Positions 23,452 through 32,189 of a stretch of DNA of 38,772 nt are shown in pieces; position 1 is the first letter of the stretch; every line of letters starts with the position of its first letter. The position numbers and the translations under genes were made by a program. Under the pieces are notes generated by a model, which saw nothing but the letters and a program-made list of their open reading frames with translations, made no database searches and was not told the origin of the DNA. The stretch spans positions 1 through 38,772 of the forward strand of contig JAGKVC010000031.1 of assembly GCA_021152595.1 (NCBI GenBank). The letters run 5' to 3'. The DNA is from Clostridia bacterium (GTDB taxonomy: Bacteria > Bacillota > Clostridia > Oscillospirales > Ruminococcaceae).

Positions 23452-26400
23452 AATCTCTGGAGCTGCAAGGCTTCAAATCGTTTCCCGATAAGATCACGCT
23501 GACCTTTGACGAAGGTCTGACCGCGGTCGTCGGTCCGAACGGCAGCGGCAAGAGCAATATCGGTGACGCGGTGCGCTGGGTGCTCGGTGAGCAGTCAACC
23601 AAGGAACTGCGCGGAAAAAGCATGGAGGATGTCATCTTCTCCGGCACCAAAACGCGCAAGCAAATGGGATTTGCCGCCGTTACGCTGACCATTGACAACA
23701 GCGACCGCAGGCTCTCCGAGCCGGAGGATGAGGTCGCCGTCACCAGAAAGCTCTACCGCAGCGGCGACAGCGAATATCTCATCAACGGCAGAAATGTCCG
23801 TCTCAAGGATGTCAATGAGCTGTTTATGGATACCGGCCTCGGCAGAGACGGCTATGCGATCATCGGACAGGGCAGAATTGCCGAGATCGTCGGTGCAAAA
23901 TCCAATGAGCGCCGCGATATCTTCGAGGAGGCTGCCGGTGCTCTCGGAAAGCTATCTCAAGCTCACTGCCGAATATGAAAATCTGCAAAGCGATTTGCAG
24001 CGTGAGCAGGAAAAGCTCGATCTCGCCTTTCAGGACATGCAGCAGGCGACTGTCGATATCGAGACGCTGCAAAATAAAATCGTTGCGTCCGAACAGGAAA
24101 ATGCAGGCGTGACCGCAAATATCGCAGTCTGCAACAATGAGATCGAACACAGCAATGAGAAAATCAAAGAGCTGGAACGCAGACTCGCTGAGCTGACCGA
24201 TTCCGACGGCGAATGGGAACGCAGACTCGCCGATCAGGACAGCTACCTGAAATCTCTCGCAGGACAGCAGACGGTTCTCGAGCAGGAAATCGCTGCGCAG
24301 ATGCAGCAGCTCGAGGATCTCGCAAAGCAGAATTCTGAACAGGGTGACGCGATCTCTCAGCAGGATGCGGCGCTCCGTGCGCTCTATTTGCAGGAGAATG
24401 AACAGCGTGTCCGCGTCGCAGGCATTGACCGCGATCTTGCGGAGACGAAGGATACCATGCAGCAGGCTGAGGCGGACGGTTCCTCCGTCGCTGAGCGGCT
24501 GAAACAATATGACAAAGAGGAGCAGAAGCTCCGGAAGCAGATCGACGCGGCTGCTCAGAAATTGCAGGAGCAGCAGAACCGGCTGACCGGTTTCCGGCAG
24601 CTCGCAGGCATCCGCGAACAGAAATTCCAGACGGCACAGGAAGCCGTCAGCAGGCTCAATACCGAATATGCGAATACACAGCAGCGGCAGCGCATCCTGC
24701 GTGACCTCGAACAGAATATGGAGGGCTATGCAGGCAGTGTCCGGCAGATCTTAAAGGTCGCCGGAAGCGGAAGACTCGGCGGCGTTCACGGTACCGTTGC
24801 GCAGCGCATCACCGTTGAACCGCAGTACGGCACCGCGATCGAAACCGCACTCGGCGGCGCGCTGCAAAATCTCATCGTCGCAAATGAAGATACCGCGAAG
24901 CGCTGCATCCGGTACCTCAAGGAGGTACGCGGCGGACGGGCAACATTCCTGCCGCTGACCACAATCCGCGGCGGAAAGCTCCGCGAACGGCTCGAGGGCA
25001 TTGACGGCTTTGTTGCGCTCGCCTGTGACCTCGTCGGGTTTGATGAGATCTATCGCAATGTCATGGAGAATCTGCTCGGGCGCATTGCGGTTGCTGAGGA
25101 TATCGACGCTGCTTCGCGCATTGCGAGACAGTTTCAGTATAAATTCCGCATTGTCACGCTCGACGGTCAGGTCGTGCATGCAGGCGGTTCGTATTCCGGC
25201 GGTTCCGCGGCAAGATCTGCCGGTGTCATTACCCGTACCCACGAGATCGAGGAGACAAACGAAAAGCTCAAAAATCTCGAGGCGCAGATGGAAACGCTCA
25301 AAGCGGATGCCGCAAAGCGTAAGGCGGAATGGGCAAAATTGCTCACCGATATCGAGGGCGCTCAGGCGCTCATCACCGAGTATCAGGGGGAGCATGCCGA
25401 TTTGCAGCAGCAGCTCGCTTCACTCAAAGTCCGTGCGGCTTCCGACCGCGCATGGCAGGAAAATGAAGCCGAACAGCGTGCGCGTCTGACGGAGAAGATT
25501 ACACAGCTCGAACAATCCAAGACGGAGGCGGAGAATAAGCTCGCCGCGCTCGGTGCTGAAATCAAAGAAGCTGCTGCAAAATTGCAGTCTGATTCGGAAT
25601 CGCAGACCAAGCTGCAGAGCGAGCAGGCGATGCTCTCGCAGAATATCGCGGATCAGAAAATCAAACAGGCGGAGCTTGCGAAGGATCTCGAATCTGAGCG
25701 GCACCGCAGAATTACAATGGCGCAGAGCATGGAACAGGCTGCCGATCAGCGTGCAGACGTTCAGGACAGCATCCGCGCCGAACAGAAGAATATTGCGGAG
25801 AAGCAGTCCGCAATCAAAGAGCTGACAGACGGGCAGGATGCAAGACGCGCCGCCATTACCGATATGCAGAATGAGATCGGGAAGCTGCGCAGAATCCATG
25901 ATGAAAAGGAAAAGCATACGAACGATATCCGCAAGGGCATGGACGGTCTGCGCGATGCGAGAGAAAAGCAGTCGCTGGAACGCACGCGCGTTGAGGAACG
26001 CAAAAACAATGTCCAGAAGGAGATCGACGATCTCGTTTTCCGGCTTCAGGATTCCTATGAGCTGACACGCTCGGAGGCGGAGGAGCAGGCGGAACCGATC
26101 GAGAATGTCGGAGAGGCGGAAAAGCAGCTCAGTTCGCTGAAAAACCGCATCCGTGCACTCGGCTCGGTCAATGTCGCGGCGGTCGATGAATACAAGGAAG
26201 TTTCGGAGCGCTACGGCTTCATGACCGGTCAGATCAAGGATATCGAGACCGCGAAAACCGAGCTGGAGCAGCTCATTGAACAGCTTACGCATGATATGTG
26301 CGTGATCTTTCAGGAGAGCTTTATCAAGATTAATCAGTATTTCGGGGAGATTTTCGTCGAGCTGTTCGGCGGCGGTTCTGCGTCGCTCGAGCTGACCGAT

Positions 26401-26769
26401 CCGGAGCATATTCTCGAATCCGGTATTGAAATCAAGGTCGCGCCGCCCGGCAAGGTCATTAAGAATCTGATCTCGCTCTCCGGCGGTGAGCAGTCCTTCG
26501 TCGCAATCTGCATCTATTTTGCGATCCTGAAGCTGCGTCCGGCGCCGTTCTGTATCCTCGATGAGATTGACGCGGCGCTCGATGAGGTCAATGTCCGCAA
26601 GTATGCGCAGTACCTCAAGCACTTCTTCGGTCAGGTACAGTTTGTCGTTGTCACGCACAGACGCTCCGCAATGGACGAGGCAAATGTCCTCTACGGCGTC
26701 ACCATGCAGGAGGACGGCGTATCACGTCTGCTTAGATTGGATCAGAATGGTGTTGCAATCACAGAATAA
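23442..26769 (+). pseudogene. smc: Chromosome partition protein SMC, frameshifted with internal deletion
   Basis: SMC is the ATPase core of bacterial condensin, needed for chromosome compaction and segregation. The N-terminal head is intact from ATG 23442 (Walker A GPNGSGKSN, residues 31-39) to IFEEAAG (about 23939). The frame then breaks; it would stop at 23976-23978. From about 23941 the next frame carries all the rest: coiled coil, hinge (about 24723-25200, GYAGSVRQILKVAGSGRLGG), second coiled coil and C-terminal head (LSGGEQSFVAI, ILDEIDAALDEVNV), to TAA at 26767-26769. Compared with B. subtilis SMC, the roughly 45 residues after EEAAG that lead into the coiled coil are absent. The net change is a deletion of 3n+2 bases (or a gain of 1). 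The second part has no evident ribosome site of its own. If real, the gene is inactive. Confidence 0.85.
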
Positions 26770-26820
26770 GGGGACAGTTTTCTGAAAGAAGCAGTTGCGC
26801 TGATTGGCACTTTAGCAAAA

Positions 26821-26859
26821 CGGAGGCGGGCACTGCCCGCTGCGCAGTGCGTGGCTCCG
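26821..26859. repeat. Imperfect palindrome between smc and the next gene
   Basis: CGGAG (26821-26825) pairs with CTCCG (26855-26859), and inside it GCACTG (26830-26835) pairs with CAGTGC (26845-26850). An alternative inner stem is GCGGGC/GCCCGC. It lies in the 170-bp gap 26770-26939. No T-run follows on the plus strand; TTTT follows on the minus strand, where there is no gene. Confidence 0.5.
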
Positions 26860-26939
26860 ATTGTCTACAGATGCCTTAGAACTATGCTTCTGTATTGAAA
26901 CGATGGGCTGAAAAGAGTCAATGCCCGAGAGGATTAGCG

Positions 26940-27293
26940 ATGAATGTACATGCATTTCTGAAAACGCAGAAAATTGAAGTCTGTGTGATCGTAGAACCGG
27001 AAAGCCGCCGCTATGTCGTATACCGGAATGATGCGGAAACGCTGTCATCATTTGAGCTTTACAAACAGCTGATGCTTGTGACCGGTTTTGACGGCTTGTG
27101 CGGTTATATGGACGGGCAGGAGCTTCTGCCGCGTATGATGGGGCAGGGCGATGCACAATGCATCATGTTTCCGGATCCGGACGGCAATATTGTCTGCCTG
27201 TTTTTTACCGATTCCGGCGATCCGATCAAGTGCTTTCAAAGATGTCAGCAGATGATGCAGGATTATCTCGAAGCTGCCGAGAATGCGACATGA
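26940..27293 (+). CDS. Hypothetical protein
   Basis: A 117-residue soluble protein of unrecognised family, with alternating beta strands and helices (IEVCVIVEPESRRYVVYR; FELYKQLMLVTGFDG; CIMFPDPDGNIVCLFF) and an acidic helical C-terminus. Five cysteines are present without an obvious metal pattern. ATG at 26940 is preferred because GAGAGGAT lies just upstream; an ATG at 26895 has no such site. It opens three unknown genes placed between smc and ftsY, which are normally adjacent. No signal peptide. Confidence 0.65.
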   Translation: MNVHAFLKTQKIEVCVIVEPESRRYVVYRNDAETLSSFELYKQLMLVTGFDGLCGYMDGQELLPRMMGQGDAQCIMFPDPDGNIVCLFFTDSGDPIKCFQRCQQMMQDYLEAAENAT

Positions 27294-27345
27294 TAACATC
27301 ATCAAGGAAACCGCTGCTTTTTTCAGTTCGTAGGAGAAGAATACT

Positions 27346-27915
27346 ATGACAAAAGAATCGTTCACGATGTGGTCAATCATCTACACCGTGCTGATGATCT
27401 GGTGCGTCTTTTCAGCCATTCGGCTGGCATATAGGGTCATTCGCAGCCGGAAAATGCTCCGTGAGATTCGTGCAGAAAATGAGACTGTCATTCACGGAAT
27501 CAATGTCCAATTCAAGCTGATCGCCTACGTGATCGTTATGATAGTGGAGCTGTTTGGACTGATCTATGTTGCCGCATATGCTCTGCCTTTCTACATCAGC
27601 AATGAATTCAGATTAATGGCATTGGATGCTGTCGGACTGATTGCGTTTTTTCTCATGAGGCTTATCATTCATCTGGTCGCGCTGTTTCAGGAAAAGCATG
27701 TGTATCTGACCAAAATCGGATTGATCACATATGTGGACTGCCACAGCTTTTCATCTTGCAGATTTGCATGGGAAAACAATGACGGCGGGATGTCCGATAT
27801 GCTGCATGTGTATATCAAAAAGGGCAAGATGCCTTTCACCGCGCAGTTTGACGGCGACATCGCAGCGGCGCATGCGCTCACAGAGCAGTATGCATCTGAT
27901 AAACCGACAGCGTGA
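27346..27915 (+). CDS. Hypothetical membrane protein
   Basis: A 189-residue protein with about three membrane helices: near 8-30 (MWSIIYTVLMIWCVFSAI), 55-80 and 88-115. The last 70 residues are cytoplasmic or external and contain YLTKIGLITYVDC and FAWENNDGG, a pattern like PH-type folds after transmembrane pairs. AGGAG lies 9 nt before the ATG. Second gene of the smc-ftsY insert. Family not recognised. Confidence 0.7.
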   Translation: MTKESFTMWSIIYTVLMIWCVFSAIRLAYRVIRSRKMLREIRAENETVIHGINVQFKLIAYVIVMIVELFGLIYVAAYALPFYISNEFRLMALDAVGLIAFFLMRLIIHLVALFQEKHVYLTKIGLITYVDCHSFSSCRFAWENNDGGMSDMLHVYIKKGKMPFTAQFDGDIAAAHALTEQYASDKPTA

Positions 27916-27942
27916 TCTTACAGCAATCAGGAGAAAAATGAC

Positions 27943-28299
27943 ATGGCAAAATATGTTTTGATGTTTAGTCCGGAGTATTTTGAGACAAGCCTCTGGTCCA
28001 AAAACCAAGCCGCGGATGATGCATTCGGCTGGGGCCCGATCGACTATGAGAAACTGCCGCTCTCCGCTGCGCTTGTCAAAATGCTGAAACAGTTTGATGA
28101 CCATGCTGTGGGTATTCTTGACTGGTTAGATCCCGGCAAGGGCGATATTCGTCCGAAAAACGAGGCAGAGGAATACTATAGGACCGGCGTGAAGCTCATG
28201 GAAATGGTGCGCGCAGAACTCGGCGATGAATTTGAAATTCTTGACGGGCTCGCCTGGATCAAGCCGAAAAGTATGCCCGCCGAAACCGATACAGAATAA
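27943..28299 (+). CDS. Hypothetical acidic protein
   Basis: A 118-residue soluble acidic protein, starting KYVLMFSPEYFETSLWSKN and containing GWGPIDYEKLPLSAALVKMLKQFDD. No signal, membrane helix or known motif is seen. CAGGAG lies about 10 nt before ATG. It follows the membrane-protein gene by 27 nt and precedes ftsY by 26 nt, so it is probably co-transcribed. The size and acidity recall small immunity proteins, but nothing else in the window supports that. Confidence 0.7.
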   Translation: MAKYVLMFSPEYFETSLWSKNQAADDAFGWGPIDYEKLPLSAALVKMLKQFDDHAVGILDWLDPGKGDIRPKNEAEEYYRTGVKLMEMVRAELGDEFEILDGLAWIKPKSMPAETDTE

Positions 28300-28325
28300 A
28301 ACTCAGAAAAATAAGGAGAAACAGC

Positions 28326-29690
28326 ATGGGTATTATCCAGAAAATCCGTGACGGACTGAAAAAAACACGCGACAGCCTGATGAAAGGTCTGCGCAGAATG
28401 CTCGGTACGTTTACCAAGATCGACGAGGATCTCTTTGAACAGCTTGAAGAAACCATGATTATGGGTGACATGGGCGCGGATACTGCAATCGAGATCTGCG
28501 ATCAGCTGCGGGATCTCGTCAAGGAGCGCGGCATCACCGATCCGAATGATATTATGGGACTGATCCAGGAGATCACGACCGGTATGCTCGGTGAGGATGA
28601 GGGACTCGATCTTTCGACAAAGCCCTCGGTCATTCTCGTGATCGGTGTCAACGGTGCAGGTAAGACCACCACGATCGGCAAGCTCTGCCACCAGTTCAAG
28701 GACGAGGGAAAGCGCGTTCTCGTTGCGGCGGCGGATACCTTCCGAGCGGCGGCAATCGACCAGCTTCAGGTCTGGACGGACCGCTCCCAGACGGAGCTTG
28801 TCCGCCATGCCGAGGGCAGCGATCCGGCTGCGGTCGTCTTTGATGCGATCACTGCGGCAAAGGCGCGCGGCTGCGATGTTGTGATCTGCGACACCGCAGG
28901 CAGACTGCATAACAAGAAGAATCTCATGCAGGAGCTTGCAAAAATCAACCGCATCATTGACCGCGAGGCGGAGGGCTGTGCCAAAGAATGCCTGCTCGTT
29001 CTCGATGCGACAACCGGTCAGAATGCGGTCAATCAGGCACGGCTCTTTCAGGAGGTCGCACCGATCACCGGCATTGTGCTGACCAAGCTCGACGGCACCG
29101 CAAAGGGCGGCATCGTCATTTCAATCAAGAATGAGCTTAATATTCCTGTCAAGCTGATCGGCGTCGGTGAGGGCATCGACGATTTGCAGCCCTTTGAGGC
29201 AAAGAGCTTCATTGATGCACTCTTTGACCGCGATCTGACCGCTTCGGAGGAGAAGCCGGCGGATGCGGAAAATATCGCTGAGGATATCGAAGATGTGACG
29301 GAGGATGTCAATGAGACCGTTGAGGATGTGACGGAGGATGTCGCTGAGACGGTCGAGGATGTGACGGAGAATGTTGCGGGGACGGTTGAGGATGTGACGG
29401 ATGATGTTGCGGAGACCGTTGAGGATGTGACGGAGAATGTCACCGAGACGGTTGAGAATGTGACGGAGAATGTCACTGAGACGGTTGAGGATGCGGCTGA
29501 GAATGTTGCGGAGACGGTCGAGGATACGGCTGAGAATGTCTCCGAGACTGTCGAAGATGTGACGGAGAATGTTACCGAGAAAGTTGACAATGCGGCAGAG
29601 GAAGCTGCTGAGACGGTCGAAGAAACCGCAGAACCGGAACCCGAGAAGAAGAAAAAAGGCTTCTTCAGCTTCTTTAAGCGCAAGAAATAA
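28326..29690 (+). CDS. ftsY: Signal recognition particle receptor FtsY with C-terminal acidic repeats
   Basis: A 454-residue GTPase that receives SRP-ribosome complexes at the membrane. The NG core (about 1-303) is normal: basic amphipathic N-terminus (GIIQKIRDGLKKTRDSLMKG), GVNGAGKTTTIGKL, DTFRAAAIDQLQ, DTAGRLHNKKNLM, TKLDGTAKGG and GVGEGIDDLQPF. Unusually, about 150 residues follow: eleven contiguous 11-residue repeats based on TVEDVTENVAE (320-440), then KKKKGFFSFFKRKK (441-454). Most FtsY proteins with an acidic A domain carry it at the N-terminus, and the lipid-binding end of E. coli FtsY (KEKKRGFFSW) resembles this tail. An extra membrane anchor at the C-terminus is inferred. Good ribosome site (AAGGAG); operon continues into rdgB 14 nt later. 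Confidence 0.96.
   Translation: MGIIQKIRDGLKKTRDSLMKGLRRMLGTFTKIDEDLFEQLEETMIMGDMGADTAIEICDQLRDLVKERGITDPNDIMGLIQEITTGMLGEDEGLDLSTKPSVILVIGVNGAGKTTTIGKLCHQFKDEGKRVLVAAADTFRAAAIDQLQVWTDRSQTELVRHAEGSDPAAVVFDAITAAKARGCDVVICDTAGRLHNKKNLMQELAKINRIIDREAEGCAKECLLVLDATTGQNAVNQARLFQEVAPITGIVLTKLDGTAKGGIVISIKNELNIPVKLIGVGEGIDDLQPFEAKSFIDALFDRDLTASEEKPADAENIAEDIEDVTEDVNETVEDVTEDVAETVEDVTENVAGTVEDVTDDVAETVEDVTENVTETVENVTENVTETVEDAAENVAETVEDTAENVSETVEDVTENVTEKVDNAAEEAAETVEETAEPEPEKKKKGFFSFFKRKK
29283..29645 (+). repeat. Eleven tandem 33-bp repeats inside ftsY
   Basis: 363 bp, exactly 11 units of 33 bp, each coding 11 residues with consensus TVEDVTENVAE. Units 2-9 are the most alike; units 1, 10 and 11 are more diverged. 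An 11-residue period is typical of long straight amphipathic helices. At DNA level the unit reads GAGACGGTTGAGGATGTGAC with variation. Confidence 0.92.
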
Positions 29691-29704
29691 CGGAGTGACA
29701 AATC

Positions 29705-30307
29705 ATGAAACTGGTGCTTGCGACAAATAACAAAAACAAGCTGCGTGAAATCCGCGAAATGCTCGCAGATACGCAGATCGAGGTGCTTTCTCAGAAGGAG
29801 GCAGGCTTTGATGCGGATGCCGATGAGACCGGCTCGACTTTTGCCGAGAATGCTGCGATCAAAGCAAGATGCATCCGGAATATGGCGGAGGAAACAGGAA
29901 TCTCCTGCTGTATTCTCGCGGATGACAGCGGCCTTTCCGTCGATGCACTCGGCGGTGCGCCGGGCGTGTATTCCGCACGCTGGGCAGGGGAGCATGCTTC
30001 CGATGCTGATCTCATTGCAAAGCTGCTGCACGAGATGCGCGAGATCCCGGACGGCAGACGCGGCGCGCATTTTGCATGCGTGATGTGCCTCATCACACCG
30101 GACGGCGAGGAGCATCTTTTCTCCGGCAAGGTCGAGGGTGAGATTCTGCATGAGATCCGCGGCGAAAACGGCTTCGGCTATGATCCGGTTTTCGGGTATC
30201 ACGGGCGATCCTTCGCCGAAATCCCCGCCGAGGAGAAAAATGCCGTCTCGCACCGGCATAACGCACTTGTACAAGTCACAGCATTTTTGAAGCAATCTAT
30301 GAAATGA
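29705..30307 (+). CDS. rdgB: XTP/dITP diphosphatase (RdgB/HAM1)
   Basis: A 200-residue housecleaning pyrophosphatase that removes ITP, dITP and XTP from nucleotide pools. Hallmarks are the N-terminal nucleotide-binding motif LATNNKNKLREIREML, the metal-binding DDSGLSVDALGGAPGVYSARWAG and GFGYDPVF near the C-terminus, followed by the SHR motif (VSHRHNALV). Length is normal. Start ATG with GGAGTG upstream, 14 nt after ftsY. Confidence 0.95.
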   Translation: MKLVLATNNKNKLREIREMLADTQIEVLSQKEAGFDADADETGSTFAENAAIKARCIRNMAEETGISCCILADDSGLSVDALGGAPGVYSARWAGEHASDADLIAKLLHEMREIPDGRRGAHFACVMCLITPDGEEHLFSGKVEGEILHEIRGENGFGYDPVFGYHGRSFAEIPAEEKNAVSHRHNALVQVTAFLKQSMK

Positions 30308-30322
30308 CAGGAGTTACAGAAA

Positions 30323-30547
30323 ATGATGTACAGAAGAATCTGCCCGAAATGCGGCAGTAATGATATCGTGATCGTGGACGGCACGGCAGGCGCTTACGGC
30401 TCCGGCAACAATATCATGACGGGCGGCACGATCTTTTCGGCGGTCAAGGTCGATCGCTATATCTGCGTGACATGCGGCTTCACCGAGGAGTGGATCCGCA
30501 GAGAAGAACTCGAAAAGCTCGCAAGATCGAAAAAATGGCACCGCTGA
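30323..30547 (+). CDS. Small zinc-ribbon protein
   Basis: A 74-residue protein with two CxxC pairs (CPKCG near residue 7 and CVTCG near residue 48) spaced for one zinc ribbon, with a Gly/Ala-rich loop between and a basic helical tail (EELEKLARSKKWHR). AGGAG is 9 nt before the first ATG; a second ATG at 30326 is also possible. It sits between rdgB and yhbY in a ribosome and NAD operon. Function unknown; nucleic acid or protein binding would be typical for such a ribbon. Confidence 0.8.
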   Translation: MMYRRICPKCGSNDIVIVDGTAGAYGSGNNIMTGGTIFSAVKVDRYICVTCGFTEEWIRREELEKLARSKKWHR

Positions 30548-30568
30548 CAATCACAAAGGAGAATCAAT

Positions 30569-30880
30569 ATGCTGACTAGTAAACAGCGCGCGCAGCTGCG
30601 CGGTCTCGCTTCGACAATGGAAAGCATCCTGACCGTCGGCAAGGGCGGCATGAGCGAACAGCTTATCAAGCAGGCTTCCGATGCGCTCAATAAACGTGAG
30701 CTGATCAAGGGCAATGTCCTCGAAACCTGCGAATATTCCGCGAGAGAAGCTGCTGAGCTGATTGCGGAGGAAACCGGTGCTGAGGTCGTCTGCTCGATCG
30801 GCAACCGCTTCGTACTCTATAAGCAGAATCCGAAAAAGCCGGTCATTGAGCTGGCTGACGGAAAGAAGAAAAAGAAATGA
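30569..30880 (+). CDS. yhbY: CRM-domain RNA-binding protein YhbY
   Basis: A 103-residue protein of the CRM (YhbY) family, which associates with pre-50S ribosomal particles. It shows LTSKQRAQLRGLASTMES at the start, the family loop VGKGGMSEQLIKQ, ELIKGNVLE, and the GNRFVLYKQN strand. A Lys-rich tail ends the protein. Length is normal. Ribosome site GGAG before the ATG; the stop overlaps the nadD start by 4 nt (ATGA), a standard coupling in Firmicutes. Confidence 0.95.
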   Translation: MLTSKQRAQLRGLASTMESILTVGKGGMSEQLIKQASDALNKRELIKGNVLETCEYSAREAAELIAEETGAEVVCSIGNRFVLYKQNPKKPVIELADGKKKKK

Positions 30881-31497
30881 GACGCAGGATCGGGCTGTTC
30901 GGCGGCAGCTTCAACCCGATTCATAACGGGCATCTGCATCTGGCCTGCGCTGTCAAAGAAGCACTCGGACTTGAGGGCGTTGTGCTGATGCCGACCGGTG
31001 AGGCTCCGCATAAAAGCTCTGCCGAATATGCACCGGCTGCCGACCGGCTCGAAATGTGTCGGCTTGCGGCAGCGCCCTACCGCTGGATGCACATTTCTGA
31101 TTATGAAACAAAGCATTCCGGGAAAAGCTATACCGTGGAGACGCTGCATGCGCTCTCGGTCATGTATCCCGATATCGACTGGACGCTGATGATCGGCAGC
31201 GATATGCTGCTCAGCTTCCGGACATGGAGAGCATGGCAGGAGATTCTGCGGCTCGCCGATATCTGCGCTGTCTCGAGAGAACGCGGCGATCTGCCTGCGC
31301 TTTCGGCATACGCAGAGGGACTGGAAGCGGAATGCCCCGATGCCGGAATCCGTGTGCTGACGGTCTCTGCTGTGCCGGTCTCCTCGACGGAAATCCGGCG
31401 GAATCTGCAAGAAAATCTCGATTGCTCTTGCCTTTTGCCGGAAAATGTAGTACAATATATTCGGAAGAAGCATTTGTATCTTCCGGATGTGAGGTGA
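30877..31497 (+). CDS. nadD: Nicotinate-nucleotide adenylyltransferase
   Basis: A 206-residue enzyme joining NaMN and ATP into deamido-NAD, a step of NAD biosynthesis. The nucleotidyltransferase motif GLFGGSFNPIHNGHLHLA is at the N-terminus, and the second ATP motif SSTEIRRNL is near the C-terminus. Length is normal. ATG overlaps the yhbY stop; yqeK follows 6 nt later, the usual firmicute order. Confidence 0.96.
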   Translation: MRRRIGLFGGSFNPIHNGHLHLACAVKEALGLEGVVLMPTGEAPHKSSAEYAPAADRLEMCRLAAAPYRWMHISDYETKHSGKSYTVETLHALSVMYPDIDWTLMIGSDMLLSFRTWRAWQEILRLADICAVSRERGDLPALSAYAEGLEAECPDAGIRVLTVSAVPVSSTEIRRNLQENLDCSCLLPENVVQYIRKKHLYLPDVR

Positions 31498-31503
31498 AGT
31501 GTT

Positions 31504-32133
31504 TTGAGTAAAGCAGATCAGAATGAGCAGATCCGGAATATGACCGCGTTGCTGAAAGCACGGCTTTCCAAAAAACGGTTTACACATTCTGTCAATGTTG
31601 CGCGCGCCGCGTTTGCGCTTGCAGAACGCTGGGGCGCGGATACGCAGAAAGCCTATCTCGCAGGACTGCTGCATGATTGCTGTAAGGAGCTGCCCTTCTC
31701 GGAGCAGGAGGAGCTGATGCGCGGCGGTCCGTTCGCAGTCAGTGAGACCGAATGGCTCTGCAAGCCCGTCTGGCACGGGATCGCGGCGGCATCCTTTATG
31801 CATGCTGAGCTCGGCATCGACGATATGGAGGTGCTGAGTGCCGCAAGATGGCATACCGTCGGGCATGCCAATATGACAAAACTCGAGGAGATCGTCTATA
31901 TGGCAGATCTCATCTCCGCAGACCGCACCTACCGCGATGTCGAGCGGTTCCGCAAAATGGCACAGAATGATCTCGATAAGGCGATGCTCTGCGCGTTTGA
32001 ATGGGCAATCGAGAGCGTCCTCAAAAAGGAGACGCCGCTGCCCGTCACAACCGTCGAGGCCTATAATTTCTATCTCAAGAAGATTGCAGACCGCACTGAC
32101 ACAAAATCAAAATCCGCAGAGCATAAGAAATAA
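31504..32133 (+). CDS. yqeK: HD-domain symmetrical Ap4A hydrolase YqeK
   Basis: A 209-residue HD-superfamily phosphohydrolase; YqeK proteins split diadenosine tetraphosphate into two ADP. The metal motifs are visible: HSVNVARAA, LLHDCCKELPF (the HD pair), WHGIAAASF and ARWHTVGHANMT. The start is a TTG at 31504, 7 nt after GAGGTG. The C-terminal 20 residues are a Lys/Ser-rich tail. Follows nadD with 6 nt between stop and start. Confidence 0.94.
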   Translation: MSKADQNEQIRNMTALLKARLSKKRFTHSVNVARAAFALAERWGADTQKAYLAGLLHDCCKELPFSEQEELMRGGPFAVSETEWLCKPVWHGIAAASFMHAELGIDDMEVLSAARWHTVGHANMTKLEEIVYMADLISADRTYRDVERFRKMAQNDLDKAMLCAFEWAIESVLKKETPLPVTTVEAYNFYLKKIADRTDTKSKSAEHKK

Positions 32134-32189
32134 AACAGAACGCTCTGCCGCAATTTGCATGTTCATTCGCAAAGGAGCTTTTTAACCGC

